From positions 1 to 64,000 of the forward strand of contig CM069454.1 of NCBI GenBank assembly GCA_035610835.1: a DNA stretch of 64,000 nt, in the 5' to 3' direction. The position numbers and the translations under genes were made by a program. Under the pieces are notes generated by a model. The model was not told the origin of the DNA. It did no database searches and saw only the letters and a list, made by a program, of their open reading frames with translations. The stretch is from Ophiura sarsii (Eukaryota; Echinodermata; Ophiuroidea; Amphilepidida; Ophiuridae). Positions 33,486-45,327 of the stretch are shown in pieces. Numbering within the stretch: position 1 is the stretch's first letter; each line of letters begins with the position of its first letter.

Positions 33486-35284
33486 CAGTAGCGTAGGGGG
33501 GGACACCTAAAATGGCCCGGACGGAGAAGTTAAAAAATGGGGACGAGAAATTGTTCATGCTGTGCGATTTTCTTTGACTGTGCGATTTTTTTGGACTGTG
33601 CGACATTTTTTGCTAAAATGGGACGGAGAAGCGGAAAAATTGGGACGAGAAATTGTTCATGTAGTACATTTACTGTGCGATTTTTTTTGACTGTGCGATT
33701 TTGTTTGGAGTGTGCGAATTTTTTTGCTAAAATGGGGACGGAGAAGCGGAAAAATGGGGACGAGAAATTGTTCATGTAGTACATTTACTGTGCGATTTTT
33801 TTTTACTGCGCGATATTTTTTTGGACTGTGCGAATTTTTTTGACCTCGAGTGATTTCACGCTCGGTTACATGACCTGTCAGCTCACAGGTCATGTCCATG
33901 TGCCGGAGAAAAACAAACGTGTTTTTCACCCGTCTGGCCGTGTAGTAGATTGCGCTAGTGTTGGTGATAGATTGTATCCCTCACAAAGTTGATGTTGCGG
34001 CATTTCAGTAACAAAAAACGATGAGATGAAAGAGATTTGGGGTAATATTTTCACTTTTACCGTCTGCTCGATACATTTGGAATTTGCCGGTCAACGCCTT
34101 TGTTGATAGAAAAATAAAATAGTCTCGTTCCCCGTTTTACTTCTCATGTGTGCACGCGTGTATGTAAACATAGTAAATCACTAGGCGGACAACCAACTAG
34201 GACAATGCTGTGAATGCGATCAACTATTGCGAAGAATGCACAAAGCACCTACTCCACGTGACCTGTTTTTCCGAAGATTTCCGATCTCAATTTTGAAATG
34301 GTCTATGTTTGTGGGTTATTCAATCCTAGCGGGGGTAAACGTTGTCAAATGGGGACAATGAAATGTACTTATTTCTTTGATAAATGTCGTAAGTATGATT
34401 GTTTAAGAATGAGAATAAAGGTATTGTTTCAGACCGTACCCGTGTTATAGTGTCTGACAATACCTCTATTCTCTAAATATATTTCCAATTGCAATCCGTC
34501 GGCGCGTTTCGTAAGATTTTGAGCATTTATTTGACATAGAAATGTATACAGCAATTATGAAATCACAACTTTCAAATTCTGATAGTCGGCAATAGATAGT
34601 CGGCAATAGGGTATTTAGCAATATCCAATCCTTTGTTAAATTGAATCGTTATTATTCCTTCTCCCTCTAATATTCCCACAATTCAAATCATCACTACAAT
34701 ACCAAACACCTGTAATAATAATCCAAGTGATTGGACTCCATCCATGCATGCCTTTGTCTAAAGGATTTTTTGAAATAATGACCCCCGTCAGGGGAATGAT
34801 ACACACATCTGCCCATTGTTGAGATTTGGTTCACAGCACAACTTCTTTCTTGCATTGATGAAAACCAAAATGTTGATTGGAAAACGAAGAGGTGGCTTTT
34901 CATTTTTCAAAAGTACATGATGTATACACAGATCGCGCCAAATGAGTTCGAAAATTGAAAACAAATCCACTGGCACCCTCATACTACCCCTGTCCGCACC
35001 TCATACTACCCCTGTCCGTAGGGTTAAAAAAAATCGCACGGTCAAAATATTTCGCACGTCACTAATTTTCGCACGGTCACAAAATTTCGCACGGTCACAA
35101 AATTTGACAGCCCAAAAAGCACAACAATCAACAAATAATGCCCAATTCTCAGTGTTTTCGCCCTAGGCAATATTTTTTTCCATATGCGAATTTTTAGCGT
35201 CCCGGTGTTGCGAATTTAGCGTCCCGGTATTTGGAGCCAGGGGGGGCAACTTGCCCCCCTGACCCCTCGGTCGGTACGCCACTG
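33486..35284. mobile_element. Candidate hAT-like element with internal inverted GTGCGA/TCGCAC repeats
   Basis: Left end CAGTAGCGTA (33486) and right end ...TACGCCACTG (to 35284) form an imperfect TIR common to hAT-like elements. GTGCGATTTTTTTGACTG units on the left (33504-33840) recur in inverse orientation (CACGGTCACAAAATTTCGCA) at 35035-35105. No convincing 8-bp target duplication, so the boundaries are tentative. No transposase frame. Confidence 0.35.
33504..33840. repeat. ~115-bp tandem repeat, 3 copies
   Basis: Each unit reads GGGACGGAGAAG..., GGGACGAGAAATTGTTCATG, then two or three GTGCGATTTTTTT motifs. Frames on both strands are repeat-derived. Confidence 0.9.
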
Positions 35285-35754
35285 CGTACAAAATATCGGG
35301 ACCAGATTTAGTTTACAAATCACATTTAGGCCTACACACAAAATACACAGAATGTGACCATTTGAAGACTATAATAAGTTGCCTGACTGTTAAATGTAAC
35401 TAAGGATTACTATGGGAACATAAAAAGATGAGATTATAAAGTTGAAGTACGCGATCTAATCAGTCAACTTTTTAATAAGCTTATTTTCCCCTATGCTTTC
35501 GTGTGTTCAGGCTGACACAGAATGCGTACAGGCCTGATTGCACGGGGGCTACATGTAGAGGGTAAGCTTTAGAATATGTGACGAACCGAAAACGGTGTTC
35601 CGTTTCATTATATTAGTATTTCGTTTACTGGATAAGTTTCCCCAGAGTAAAAATACTGTCCTACATATACTTACTTTATAGTCAAAAGAGGCCCATTATG
35701 TTTTCTAAACCATAATGAAATTGTTTACCTTTTCAAACCAAAGGGAGTGTTCAT
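35285..35754. other. No feature recognised
   Basis: AT-rich sequence without frame or clear repeat. Confidence 0.5.
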
Positions 35755-36145
35755 TATAAATATTTATTATTTATGGGGTGGGGGTTATAACATCATAATA
35801 CTTTCTCTGTCATGACAAAGGCAAAAAGGTCTCAGAATTCCACAACATTCATCAAAATTATTCAGTGGATTGTCCAAATGAATTTATTATTTATGGGGGG
35901 TGGTTGGAAAAAATGGAGGGAGGATCAGAAAGAAATTCTTCGTTATTTATGGAGGGGGGGGGGGGGGGGGGGGGATAACATCATACTAATTTGTCTGTCG
36001 TGACAAAGGCCAAAAGGTCTCAGAATTCCACAACATTCATCAAAATTAATCAGTGGATTGTCCAAATGAATTTATTATTTAGGGGGGGGGGGGGGGGGGG
36101 TTGGAAAAAATGGAGGGAGGATCAGAAAGAAATGCTTCGTGAGCA
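35755..36145. repeat. ~195-bp tandem duplication with long poly-G tracts
   Basis: The block CTCAGAATTCCACAACATTC...GGAGGGAGGATCAGAAAGAAA appears twice. Poly-G runs (about 35947-35973 and 36083-36100) lie in or between the copies. Confidence 0.9.
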
Positions 36146-36450
36146 GTCAAATCTACTATTGCTTGATTAATTGGATATACAGGGGGATCAAGAAAAAAAA
36201 TCAACGAAAAAGGGGGATAAAGAAAAAAAATAACCGCTGTTTGGGGTTATCAAGAAAAAAATATGTCCAAAGCTCAAATATTTCCAACCTCCACCACCAG
36301 AGTATTTATGAACACTCCCTAAGAATAACATATGTGTAAGTTACTGTGTGTGAACAAATAAAGCCAATCATATTTTCCAGTTTAAAAAAATTAGTACCAT
36401 AATACCACTTTCCAAATTATTTCTGCCATATTACAATACAAAAACATTTT
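36146..36450. other. A-rich region, no gene
   Basis: Contains AAGAAAAAAA-rich short repeats around 36185-36260; nothing else seen. Confidence 0.5.
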
Positions 36451-36697
36451 TTAACTCTTTCCACGCGGCTATTAGTTTTACCATACACAAAACAGATTTT
36501 TCAGAAACCTTTCCCAATTTTCAAAGTTTATCTCAAGGATTACTGAACCAATAATATGCATGTTTGTACTTATTTCAATCCATTTCACATGGTGATTCCA
36601 AATATGGTAATGAAATTCAATAATTTTGACATTTTTTAAACATTTTGTGAAATTTTGGAATGTCGTCTGCAGCCGCCTGCCGCGTGGAAAGTGTTAA
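36451..36697. mobile_element. TTAA-flanked MITE (247 bp, piggyBac-like)
   Basis: TTAA at 36451-36454 and 36694-36697, with terminal repeats CTCTTTCCACGCGGC and GCCGCGTGGAAAGTG (14 of 15 matching as inverted repeats). A right-end fragment (GCCGCCTGGAAAGTGTTTA) recurs near 37434-37452. Confidence 0.8.
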
Positions 36698-37654
36698 CAT
36701 TCAAATATCCGACCAGCTCTACTAGGCGTGCCTAGTCTTGTTATATAGGTGTATTCCTAGATGGTACGTGAGTGTTTGAGAAATGAATAGCAAACTCTCT
36801 AGTGACTCTTCTGCTGGACTTCTCGTTTCGTGATATTTTAAGACCATGAACACCCTCTTCTATCATGTCTATTGAAAATTGAGGCCGCACCCAGCCATTG
36901 GGACGTCTGTCTTGTTTTGAAACTGGTTCGAATCATGTAACAAACATCTTTATATTCAGTTCTACTTGGATACACAGGCACTCATTCTATTATTTAAACC
37001 TATTCAATCTCAATACAAAAATGTTTTTTTGCATAACACTGGTGAAGGGCAATCGTTCAAGTGGAAGTTGTATCTTAGGAGTAAACCTTTGAAACTGTAA
37101 AGTGGCACAACATCGATACTGGGTAGCTCAATTGTCCATATCTCAGGATTGAAAAATCCCAATCAGATAAAATAAACGGCATCTGAAAGCTGAGTGTTTT
37201 CCCTTTCCGTGTGATAAACATATTACACCAAACATTTGGACTCCGTGGTCAACAAGTTGCGCAAACATGTGAACAATTTTTTTAGGGACACCCTGTATAT
37301 ATTATCGTGATAATTGCTTTCACGTGCGGGAGAAGTATAGAGTCCAAAAGCGCCAAATTACTTTCTCATTGGTCTCTTTCAATGATTTAAGCGGGAACAT
37401 TTTGTGACATTTCATGTCGTCTGCAAATACCTGCCGCCTGGAAAGTGTTTATCTCTGGTTTTCGATATTGAATTAAGGATACAAGTGTATTTCTTTTAGG
37501 GATGTTTCAGTTGCACCGTGGTTTAACACAAATCGGGTGCCTCGGTTAAAATTTTAATTCACAAAAAAATATGTAAAAGGGTAGCGTGTACATTGCTGTT
37601 GACTTCTTCAACAAGTCTTTGCTTGTAAACAAATACTTGATATTTGATGATTAA
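36698..37654. other. No gene recognised
   Basis: Only the MITE right-end remnant near 37411-37452 stands out. Confidence 0.5.
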
Positions 37655-37989
37655 TTTTGTTCTCTTTAGCTAACGACGTTGACCTTTAAAACTGGAATTT
37701 GTCTTTTGTAATAGTCTCTTACTTTATTCAAAATGATTGATTGTTCTCTTTCATACACACTTTCATACAAATCTTTCATGATGTTGAACTTTTAAACTCA
37801 AAGTGGTAATTTATAACTGTATTTTACTTTCAGGTGATTCAGGTATAGCCATATTTGGTTTCTTTCAAAAAATACTTCAAATAAATCAAGTTCTTTTTTG
37901 CTAACGACGTTGACCTTTAAAACTGGAATTCGTCTTTTGTAATAGTCTCTTCTTATGTCAAAATGATTGATTCTTCTCTTTTATACTAT

Positions 37990-38021
<32 letters not shown>

Positions 38022-38500
38022 ATTATATGAATTTATATAGCGCCTTCCCAAGATTGATCAAAGCGCTGTAATTTCGATGTCACTGGTGAATCATCATAAT
38101 CAGATCGCACCAGGGTGCTGCCAATTCAGGCGCAAACCTTTCCGCACTTAGATTGTAACATCTACCATTTGTCAGTGCAGCTCCCCAAATTCCATTGGAT
38201 GAAGGAAGTTTAAGGAAGTTTTTGATAACCGAAATAATTGATCACCAATTTTGAAAGCAGGAGGAAACCGGAGATATTGGAGAAACACTGCGATAGCGTG
38301 CATGGATCGTGATAAACCAAATGCACATAAAGCCCGGTCGTGCACGGAATCGAACCCGGAATTCATTGGTGCAAGGCGAGGGAACTACCGCTGCGCCAAC
38401 ACACTCCCCAGTTATACTTACTATGTTGAACTTTTCAAAGTGGTCTTTTGTAACTGTATTTTACTTTCAGTTGATTCAGGTATATTTGCTTTGTTTTTAA
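37655..38500. repeat. Diverged ~235-bp direct duplication interrupted by a SINE
   Basis: CTAACGACGTTGACCTTTAA...GTCTTTTGTAATAGTCTCTT occurs near 37671 and 37901. The following part (GTATTTTACTTTCAG...GATTCAGGTATA) occurs near 37819 and again, after the SINE, near 38454. Confidence 0.8.
38000..38410 (-). mobile_element. tRNA-derived SINE
   Basis: Minus strand: pol III A box TGGCGCAGCGGTAG (complement of about 38386-38399) and B box GGTTCGATTCC (complement of 38346-38356). A ~300-bp body follows, ending in GGCGCTATATAAATTC and an (AGT)n tail at 38000-38024. It splits the second copy of the local duplication. Flanks TTATACT (about 37983 and 38413) may be the target duplication. Confidence 0.8.
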
Positions 38501-38539
38501 AAGAGACTTATTTTAAAAATATAAACAAAAAAAATAGCA

Positions 38540-39234
38540 AAGTTTGGCGGGGCTACGCGCGAATTAGTTTCAATATTTGATTATTCAATCTTATTATTAA
38601 CAAGATAGCTTCAGAAACGTTTTTCTGGACCTTTTTATGATTATTGCATACTAACCAGTCGCAGGTTGTGGCAATCTTAGGTCACTCGAGCGGACTATGT
38701 TGGTACAAATCGCTTACAGCAACTCGATAGGTCGAGGCGACCAATCCCGCACGAGTTGGATTAAAGTCATAGCGACTTGATGCGACCTGTCGTAACTTTT
38801 GGAAAGTCGCGTGAGGTCACCGATTGAACAACACATGACGTAAATTACGTCATCACGAGCGACCCGGATCGCAAAGCGACCTTAGTATGTCATCAGTATA
38901 AATGTTTAAATAGCCAATTTTTGGCACGCTGCGCGCGAATTGGTTAACAAGATGGCTTCAAGAAGGTTTTCTGGACCATTTTAGTGTTAAAATTACAAAA
39001 ATAGTTTCAATGTTTATGATTCAAACTTAACGAGACGGCTTTAAGAATATTTTTCTGGACCATATAATACATTAACATTCTTACAATAACATTGTTCTGC
39101 GCGCCACAGGCGAATTAGTTTCAATGTTTTATTATTCAAGCTTAACAAGATGGCTTTGGGAACATTTTTTGGAACATCTTCGTGATAAAAAAGCAAATAG
39201 CTCGTGAATCAGTTTCATGTCTTATTATTCATGC
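38540..39234. repeat. Degenerate satellite (about 110-130-bp unit), left part
   Basis: Recurring GCGCGAATTAGTTTCAATGT, TTATTATTCAAGCTTAACAA, GATGGCTTCAGGAACGTTTT and TCTGGACC blocks. One unit contains a different GC-rich insert (38690-38890). Further copies lie at 40921-41225 and 63366-63850. Confidence 0.8.
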
Positions 39235-40924
39235 TTAAAGGTGGCTGTTATTCTATGGATCATTATATATCAATGGAAAGCTGGTGATCTCTAGATTTCA
39301 AAATATATTTTTCTGATTTTCCCCCGAAACCCTGTGTGCCAGAAAATCAGTAAAAAAGAATCAAAATCACCAATCTTTTAACCTCTAGAGGGCCTCCTTC
39401 ATATCTAACAAATTCACCGGATCATATTACAGCACAAGCTGATGACATCAGCTCCTGTACACACACCCCGTACACACCCCTGATAACAATGTGAACAAAC
39501 CGTGATATAATGCATAGTGAAAGTATGGAATACCGTACAAGTGTGTGATGTTTGAATTAAAAATACTATTAATATGTAGGATTCAATTTTATAACATAAT
39601 CATTATGCAAACAATTTCATTGTTAATGAAACCCGGAATTACGAAATTGTGAATAAATTTACCAGATCATTGTAAATTGTTTGAATATCAGATTATCCAT
39701 GTTATCTGAATGAGTGTGTTAACATTCAGCATGACTTCCAAGTCTTCCACTATTATAAACTAAAATGGAAATCCCTGTATGCAAACTAAGCTCACAAAGA
39801 TGATTTGTGTTTGTTTTAAAAACCAGAAAATGGAGGAAAAACATAAAAACACCCATATCAAACTATTGGACCAATTTGTTTAAAATTGGACTTAAGTAAA
39901 TAATAACCTAACAAACATATCTGTGATTGATTGTTTAACAATATGTAAAGTGAGATTACTAGATAGTTTCTTTATATCTTCAGAAAGCTAAAGTTGTAAT
40001 TGTGAACTTAATGTAATTCTGTTACCAAATGTAATTCAGTGCACTGTTTTGATAAGAACACGTATAGATATTGCTGAAGTTGATGTTTGAGAATCTTAGT
40101 AGGTTAGGGAAGGATGAGAATTTACAATGACATTATAATTCAGCAAGAACAAGTCCAGTAGAAAAACTTTATTTACTTTTCGGTAATGGAATTACATCTA
40201 CATCAGACCAAAATAGGAAATGTTCTCTTGGAAATACCATATCCCTTGGTGAAAATTGCCTTTGATATAAAGTGACTTGCCCCAAACCTGTGCAATAAAA
40301 AAAAAAAAATAGAAAGTTAAGCCTTTTGCTTTTTAGGATTTATTTAATGTTATAATCCTAATTTCCCAAATTTCGAAGCCAAATATAACACAACTTCAAA
40401 CAGGATTTTCACAAACACTAATACATCTATTCAAAAACTGTATTTTGTTCCTCGCCTAGTATTATCCACAATGCAATGACCATAGTGATTTTTTCCCATA
40501 TTGAATTGCCTATATTATACACGATTATTTAAAATATATTAAAATACAGGTAGAATTTATATAATACAAATAATTCCATGATTAAATCGTAGAATTATAT
40601 AAATGTTATGCTATGTGGTGGTCCATGCATGTTATACCAGTACATTGCATGTATTGACACTCCATGCAGTGTGTGCAAGGAAGTGCATGGGGCTGTCTGT
40701 GCTGGTAGTGTAAGGTGGTGTTCAGGAGATGATGTCATCACCACCCTGTGGATTTGCAAGGTCACTCAATCTTTTTTTAGAGAGGTTGGAGTGGATGAAA
40801 ACTTTGAAAAGGCATAGAGGCTTACTAGAAGTTTATAAAAAATTAAAAACACATAATTTGGAATCTAGAAGTCACAAGCTTTCATTTGATATATAACTAG
40901 CACTAGAATGACATGCACCTTTAA
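39235..40924. mobile_element. TTAA-flanked non-autonomous transposon (~1.7 kb, piggyBac-like)
   Basis: TTAA at 39235-39238 and 40921-40924. The ends AGGTGGCTGTTATTC and the complement of GAATGACATGCACCT pair, and the inverted similarity continues for about 150-250 bp (ATATATCAATGGAAAGCT / ATATCAAATGAAAGC; GATGACATCAGCTCCTG / GATGATGTCATC). The surrounding satellite normally reads ...AAGCTTAACAAGATGG..., so the TTAA of the empty site is visible in sister units. The frame 40608-40817 has no recognisable domain. Confidence 0.8.
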
Positions 40925-41225
40925 CAAGATGGCATTGGGAATGTTTATTGAACCTTTTCAGTGTTACAATAGCCATTTTATCGGGCTACACGCGAATTAG
41001 TTTCATTGTTTTAGTCAAGCTTAATAGCAAGATGGCATTGTGAACGTTTTTCTAGACCTTTTCAGTGTTACAATAGCCATTTTATTTCAATGTTTTATTC
41101 AAGCTTAACAAGATGGCATTGGGAATTCAGTGTTACAGTAGCTATTTTTGCGCGTTACACGCGAATTACTTTCAATGTTTTATTATTCTAGCTAAACCAG
41201 ATGGCTTCAAAATAATTCTAGACTT
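40925..41225. repeat. Degenerate satellite, right part (continuation)
   Basis: Three further units with AAGATGGCATTGGGAA, TCAGTGTTACAATAGCCATTTT and CGCGAATTAGTTTCA. Confidence 0.8.
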
Positions 41226-41269
41226 TTTAAGTGTTATTATGGCACGCCGTTTGGGTCAAAATTAACATT

Positions 41270-41715
41270 GTTTTTGCATATCAATTTGTGTTTTACATTT
41301 TTTTTTGTATATCAATTTGTGTTTTACATTTTTTTTTAAATATCAATTTGTGTTTTACATTTGTATATCAATTTGTGTTTTATATGTTTGTTTTTTTAAT
41401 ATCAATTTGTGTTTTATATACATGTTTTTTTGTATATCAATTTGTGTTTATATGTATCGTTTTTTGTACATTAATATGTATTTTTACCTATTTTTTTGTA
41501 TATCAATTTGTGTTTATATGTGTCGTTGTATAGCAATTTATGTTTTTACGTTTCGTTTTTTTGTATATCAATTTGAGTTTGACATGTCGTTTTTTTGTAT
41601 ATCAATTTGAGTTTGACATGTCGTTTTTTTGTATATCAATTTGAGTTTTTATGTGTCGTTTGATTAATAATTGTATATCAAATTGACGTGTCGTTTTTTT
41701 GTGTACATTCATTTG
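41270..41715. repeat. ~28-38-bp minisatellite (GTATATCAATTTGTGTTTT)
   Basis: About 12-14 units with variable T-runs; later units change to TTGAGTTTGACATGTCG. Open frames here are repeat-derived. Confidence 0.9.
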
Positions 41716-42684
41716 TGTTTCTACATCAAAATACCAATAGAACATATGCAAACACACAATGAAAACAGCCTTGGAAAATTAGTTCAAGCAAACCGCGACA
41801 TGTGTACAACGCTACGGCATGTGTACAACGCAACGGGGTACAAACACAAAAGCATATACAAACACAAACCGACTACGCGAAATGATTCAGAAGTCAGAAA
41901 TCACGTGACGTGGTTCCGAAGCAGTCCTATGTGCTGTGAATATCGTCATGCTCCGTCAATTGCATATCGCATATGGACCGACGGAAGCTCATGTTTACCA
42001 TGATTTTACCGACAGATTTGATTAATGGGCCAGGTTTTGCCGACAGATTTGATGAATGGGGGAGGGGGTCACCCCTCCCCACCACACACACACACCCCTC
42101 TGGGGACGCCCTGGCAAACTAGCACTAGTAGTACTATAGCAGTATAAAGACTAGTCCCATCTCAGTCCCTGTAGGTGGACGAATTATCCAGCCCTGGCAA
42201 ATATGCCCGCTAAGTTGATATTAATTTGATATAAATAATTGATAATATTTCAAGATGTTTAATTACAGAAGCACAAATAATTGAATTTATTCAATTCAGT
42301 CCCAGACATAAGGCCACAATAAATGGTTTGATCAGGGAGGTGGTTTGATTGTCCTCTTACTACCGGCCCTAATTTTGAAACTGACACAAAAAGTTGTGTC
42401 TTTTTTGCTTTTACTAAAGCAAATGAATACTGATTTTACCGAACCTAATTTTTTTTTAAATTCCAGAAAAACTTTAGGTTTTTTTTCCTTCCAAAATTCT
42501 GCTTTTCGGAAATACACTAACATATTTTGAAACTGTCATGAAGTGATTTAATATTCAAACATCCCCATTCACATCTTAAGTGAATTAAAGAAATCGTTTT
42601 AATTTAATGTGAAAACAAATCTAACTATTTTGAAATGTTTTATTGGAAAATAGATTAAATGTCAGTAATGTTTGGCCAAAAAAC
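41716..42684. other. No gene recognised
   Basis: Holds short direct repeats (GCATGTGTACAACG; ACCGACAGATTTGATKAATGG) and G/C runs near 42060-42105. Confidence 0.5.
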
Positions 42685-43655
42685 CCCCACCCAAGCACTT
42701 AATCCCCTTCCCCATCACAAACCCCTACCACCTTCATTACAAACCCCTACCATCCCACCCCACCAGAAACCAACCACATCTCCCCACTTTGCCCCCTGCA
42801 CCTCCCCTCTCCGTCTAAACCACCACCAACCCTACCACCTCCCCTCCCTACCACAAACCCCCTCCCCACCCCAAACACCCACCACAAAACTCCTCCCCAC
42901 CACAAACACCCTCGCCACCACAGACCCTCTCCCCTTCCCATCCCCACCACAAACCCATCCCCTTCCCATCCCCACTACAAACCCCTCCCCTCCCCTTCAC
43001 AAAACGCCTCCACCAACACAAATACCCTCTCCAACCACAAACACTCTACCCTCCCCACCCCATGCATCCACGCCACCACAACCATCCTCCCCCATCACAA
43101 TCCCCACCCCAAACCCCCTCCCCTTCTCCACCACAAACCACTCCCTCCAATTCACAATCCCCCACCCCTTCCCCACCACAACCCCCTCCCCACCACAACC
43201 CCTCCCCTCCCATTCACAATAACCTTCCACCACAAAACCCCTCCCCCACTACAAACACCCTTCCCACCTCACCCCTAGGCCAACCCTTCCCCACCCCATG
43301 CATCCACGCCACCATCCCCCTTCCCCACCACACCCTCCCCAATACAAAACCCCTCTCCAACCACAAACACTCTACCCACCCCACCCATAGGCATACCCTC
43401 CCCACCCCATGCATCCATAACCCCCTCCCCATCACAATCCCCCATCCCAAACCCCATCCCCTTCCCATCCCCACCACAAACCCATCCCCTCCTACTCACA
43501 AAACCCCGCCCCACCCCCATGCTACCACATCTCCTTTACCATCACAATCCCCCACCCCTTCCCCACCACAACACCCTCCCCTCCCATTCACAAAAACCCT
43601 CCACCACAAAACATCTCCCCCACCACAAACACCCTTCCCACCACCCCTAGGCTAA
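42685..43655. repeat. C-rich / G-poor low-complexity array (~970 bp)
   Basis: Almost G-free plus strand built from CCCCACCACAAACCCCTCC-like units, with a recurring CCCCATGCATCCACGCCACC motif. Long frames on both strands (Pro/Thr/Ser on plus, Gly/Trp on minus) follow from composition. Confidence 0.95.
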
Positions 43656-43658
43656 CCC

Positions 43659-44799
43659 TTTCGATTGAAAAACCAACTTTTTCAACGCGGAACGTAAATT
43701 AATTAGATAAACTTGGTTTATCAAAATGATAAAACAAGTTTTTTGATCGAAAAACCAAGTTTTTCGAATTATTGGATATTACACTTAGATAAACTTGGTT
43801 TTTCAATCGAGAAACCAAGTTTTTCAACGCGGAACGTAAAATAATTAGAAAAACTTAGTTTATCAAATTGATAAACCAAGTTTTTCGAATTATTGGACAT
43901 TACACTTTGATAAACTTGATTTTCGATCGAAAAACCAAGTTTATCAATATGGCCCAATGTCCAGTAACTTAAAAAACCAAGTTTTTCGACGCCTAATGTC
44001 CAATAATTCGAAAAACTTGGTTTATCATTTTGAAAAACCAAGTTTTTTGATCGAAAAACTTGGTTTTTCAACGCGGAATGTAAAATATTTCGAAAAACTT
44101 GGTTTATCAATTGAAAAAATAAGTTTTTCAACGCCTAATGTCCAATAATTCGAAAAACTTATCATTTTGATAAACCAAGTTTATCTAATTATTTTACGTT
44201 CTGCGTTGAAAAACTTGTTTTTTCAATTGAAAAACCAAGATTATCGATTTGAAAAACCAAGATTTTCAATTGGCTTGAGAAAATCTTGGTTTTTCGATTG
44301 AAAAACCAACTTTTTCAACGCGGAACGTAGATCCACGTAGATTAGATACACTTGGTTTATCAAAATGATAAAACAAGTTTTTCGATCGAAAAACCAAGTT
44401 TTTCGAATTATTGGATATTACACTTAGATAAACTTGGTTTTTCAATCGAGTTTTTCAACGCGGAACGTAAAATAATTAGAAAACACTTAGTTTATCAAAT
44501 TGATAAATCAAGTTTTTCGAATTATTGGACAAACTTAAAAAACTTTAAAAAAAACAAGTTTTTCGCCGAAAAACTTGGTTTATCGATTGAAAATCCAAGT
44601 TTTTCTCGAAAAAATTAGATTATCAATTGAAAAACCCAGTTTTTCGACGCCTAATGTCCAATAATTCGAAAAACTTGGTTTATCATTTTGAAAATCGATC
44701 GAAAAACTTGGTTTTTCAACGCGGAATGTAAAATATTTCGAAAAACTTGGTTTATCAATTGAAAAAATAAGTTTTTCAACGCCTAATAATGTCCAATAA
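43659..44799. repeat. Array of short palindromes (AAAAACTTGGTTTWTC-type)
   Basis: Dozens of alternating AAACTTGGTTT and AAACCAAGTTT motifs, many adjacent in inverted pairs (TTTCGATCGAAA centres), separated by spacers CAACGCGGAACGTAAAATA and CCTAATGTCCAATAATTCG. A block starting near 43664 is duplicated starting near 44297. Confidence 0.95.
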
Positions 44800-45280
44800 T
44801 TTCAATATCTTGGTGCCTGGATGGAAAGTACAGCAAAGGACATTAAACAACGTAAAGCAGCAGCATGGATAGCATGTAGTAAAATAACCAACATATTGAA
44901 GTCAACTCTCTCTCGGAAATTCAAACTTCGCCTATTTGCCTCTGCAAAGTAGAGTCGGTTCTGTTATATGGTTGCGAAGCTTGGACCATCACTCCCAAGT
45001 TACAGAAAGAGCTTGATGCCTGCTACACCAGAATGCTGAGAGCAGTACTCAATGTCAACTGGAAACAACACATACCAAATACCCAATTGTATGGTGATCT
45101 TCTCAAAATAAGCCAGAAGATTCAGAAGAGACGAACAAGGTTTGCTGGCCACTGTTAAGTGAAGAGCCAGTCTCCAAACTGGTGCACTGAACCCCAAGCA
45201 TGGCAAAAGAAAGCCGGGAAGACCTGCTCTGACATAACATAAATGACCGAAAAGCGTGGAGAGACATCGTAGATCGGGGA
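44800..45280 (+). pseudogene. LINE reverse transcriptase C-terminal fragment
   Basis: Reads FQYLGAWMESTAKDIKQRKA and onward to LRLFASAK, then, after a one-base frame change near 44948, VESVLLYGCEAWTITPKLQK and TRMLRAVLNVNWKQHIPN. This is the familiar region after the RT core of LINEs with the LLYGCEAWT motif, a different family from the LINE at window start. Further stops near 45157 and 45236. It abuts the palindrome array on the left and the perfect hairpin on the right. Confidence 0.8.
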
Positions 45281-45327
45281 CACCACCCGAGTTAAGCAAT
45301 TTTAATTGCTTAACTCGGGTGGTGTCC
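45278..45327. repeat. Perfect hairpin, 24-bp arms, 2-nt loop
   Basis: The left arm starts GGACACCACCCGAGTTAAGC; the right arm is its exact reverse complement with TT between. It lies at the end of the LINE fragment, where homology stops. Confidence 0.95.

Noticed and set aside
33504..36145. Regularly spaced repeats as a CRISPR-like array
   Set aside because: Units are contiguous tandem copies with no unique spacers and the DNA is eukaryotic.
38834..38852. TGACGTAAATTACGTCA as a regulatory palindrome
   Set aside because: Imperfect at the centre and inside repeat-derived DNA; no promoter nearby.
41231..41610. Frames of ~100 codons rich in Cys/Phe/Ile
   Set aside because: Translation of the GTATATCAATTTGTGTTTT minisatellite.
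42659..43655. Long Pro-rich (plus) and Gly/Trp-rich (minus) frames
   Set aside because: A consequence of the C-rich composition of the array, open in several frames at once.
43769..44618. Frames encoding repeated KLGFSIENQV-like peptides
   Set aside because: Palindrome-array translation on both strands; not a protein gene.
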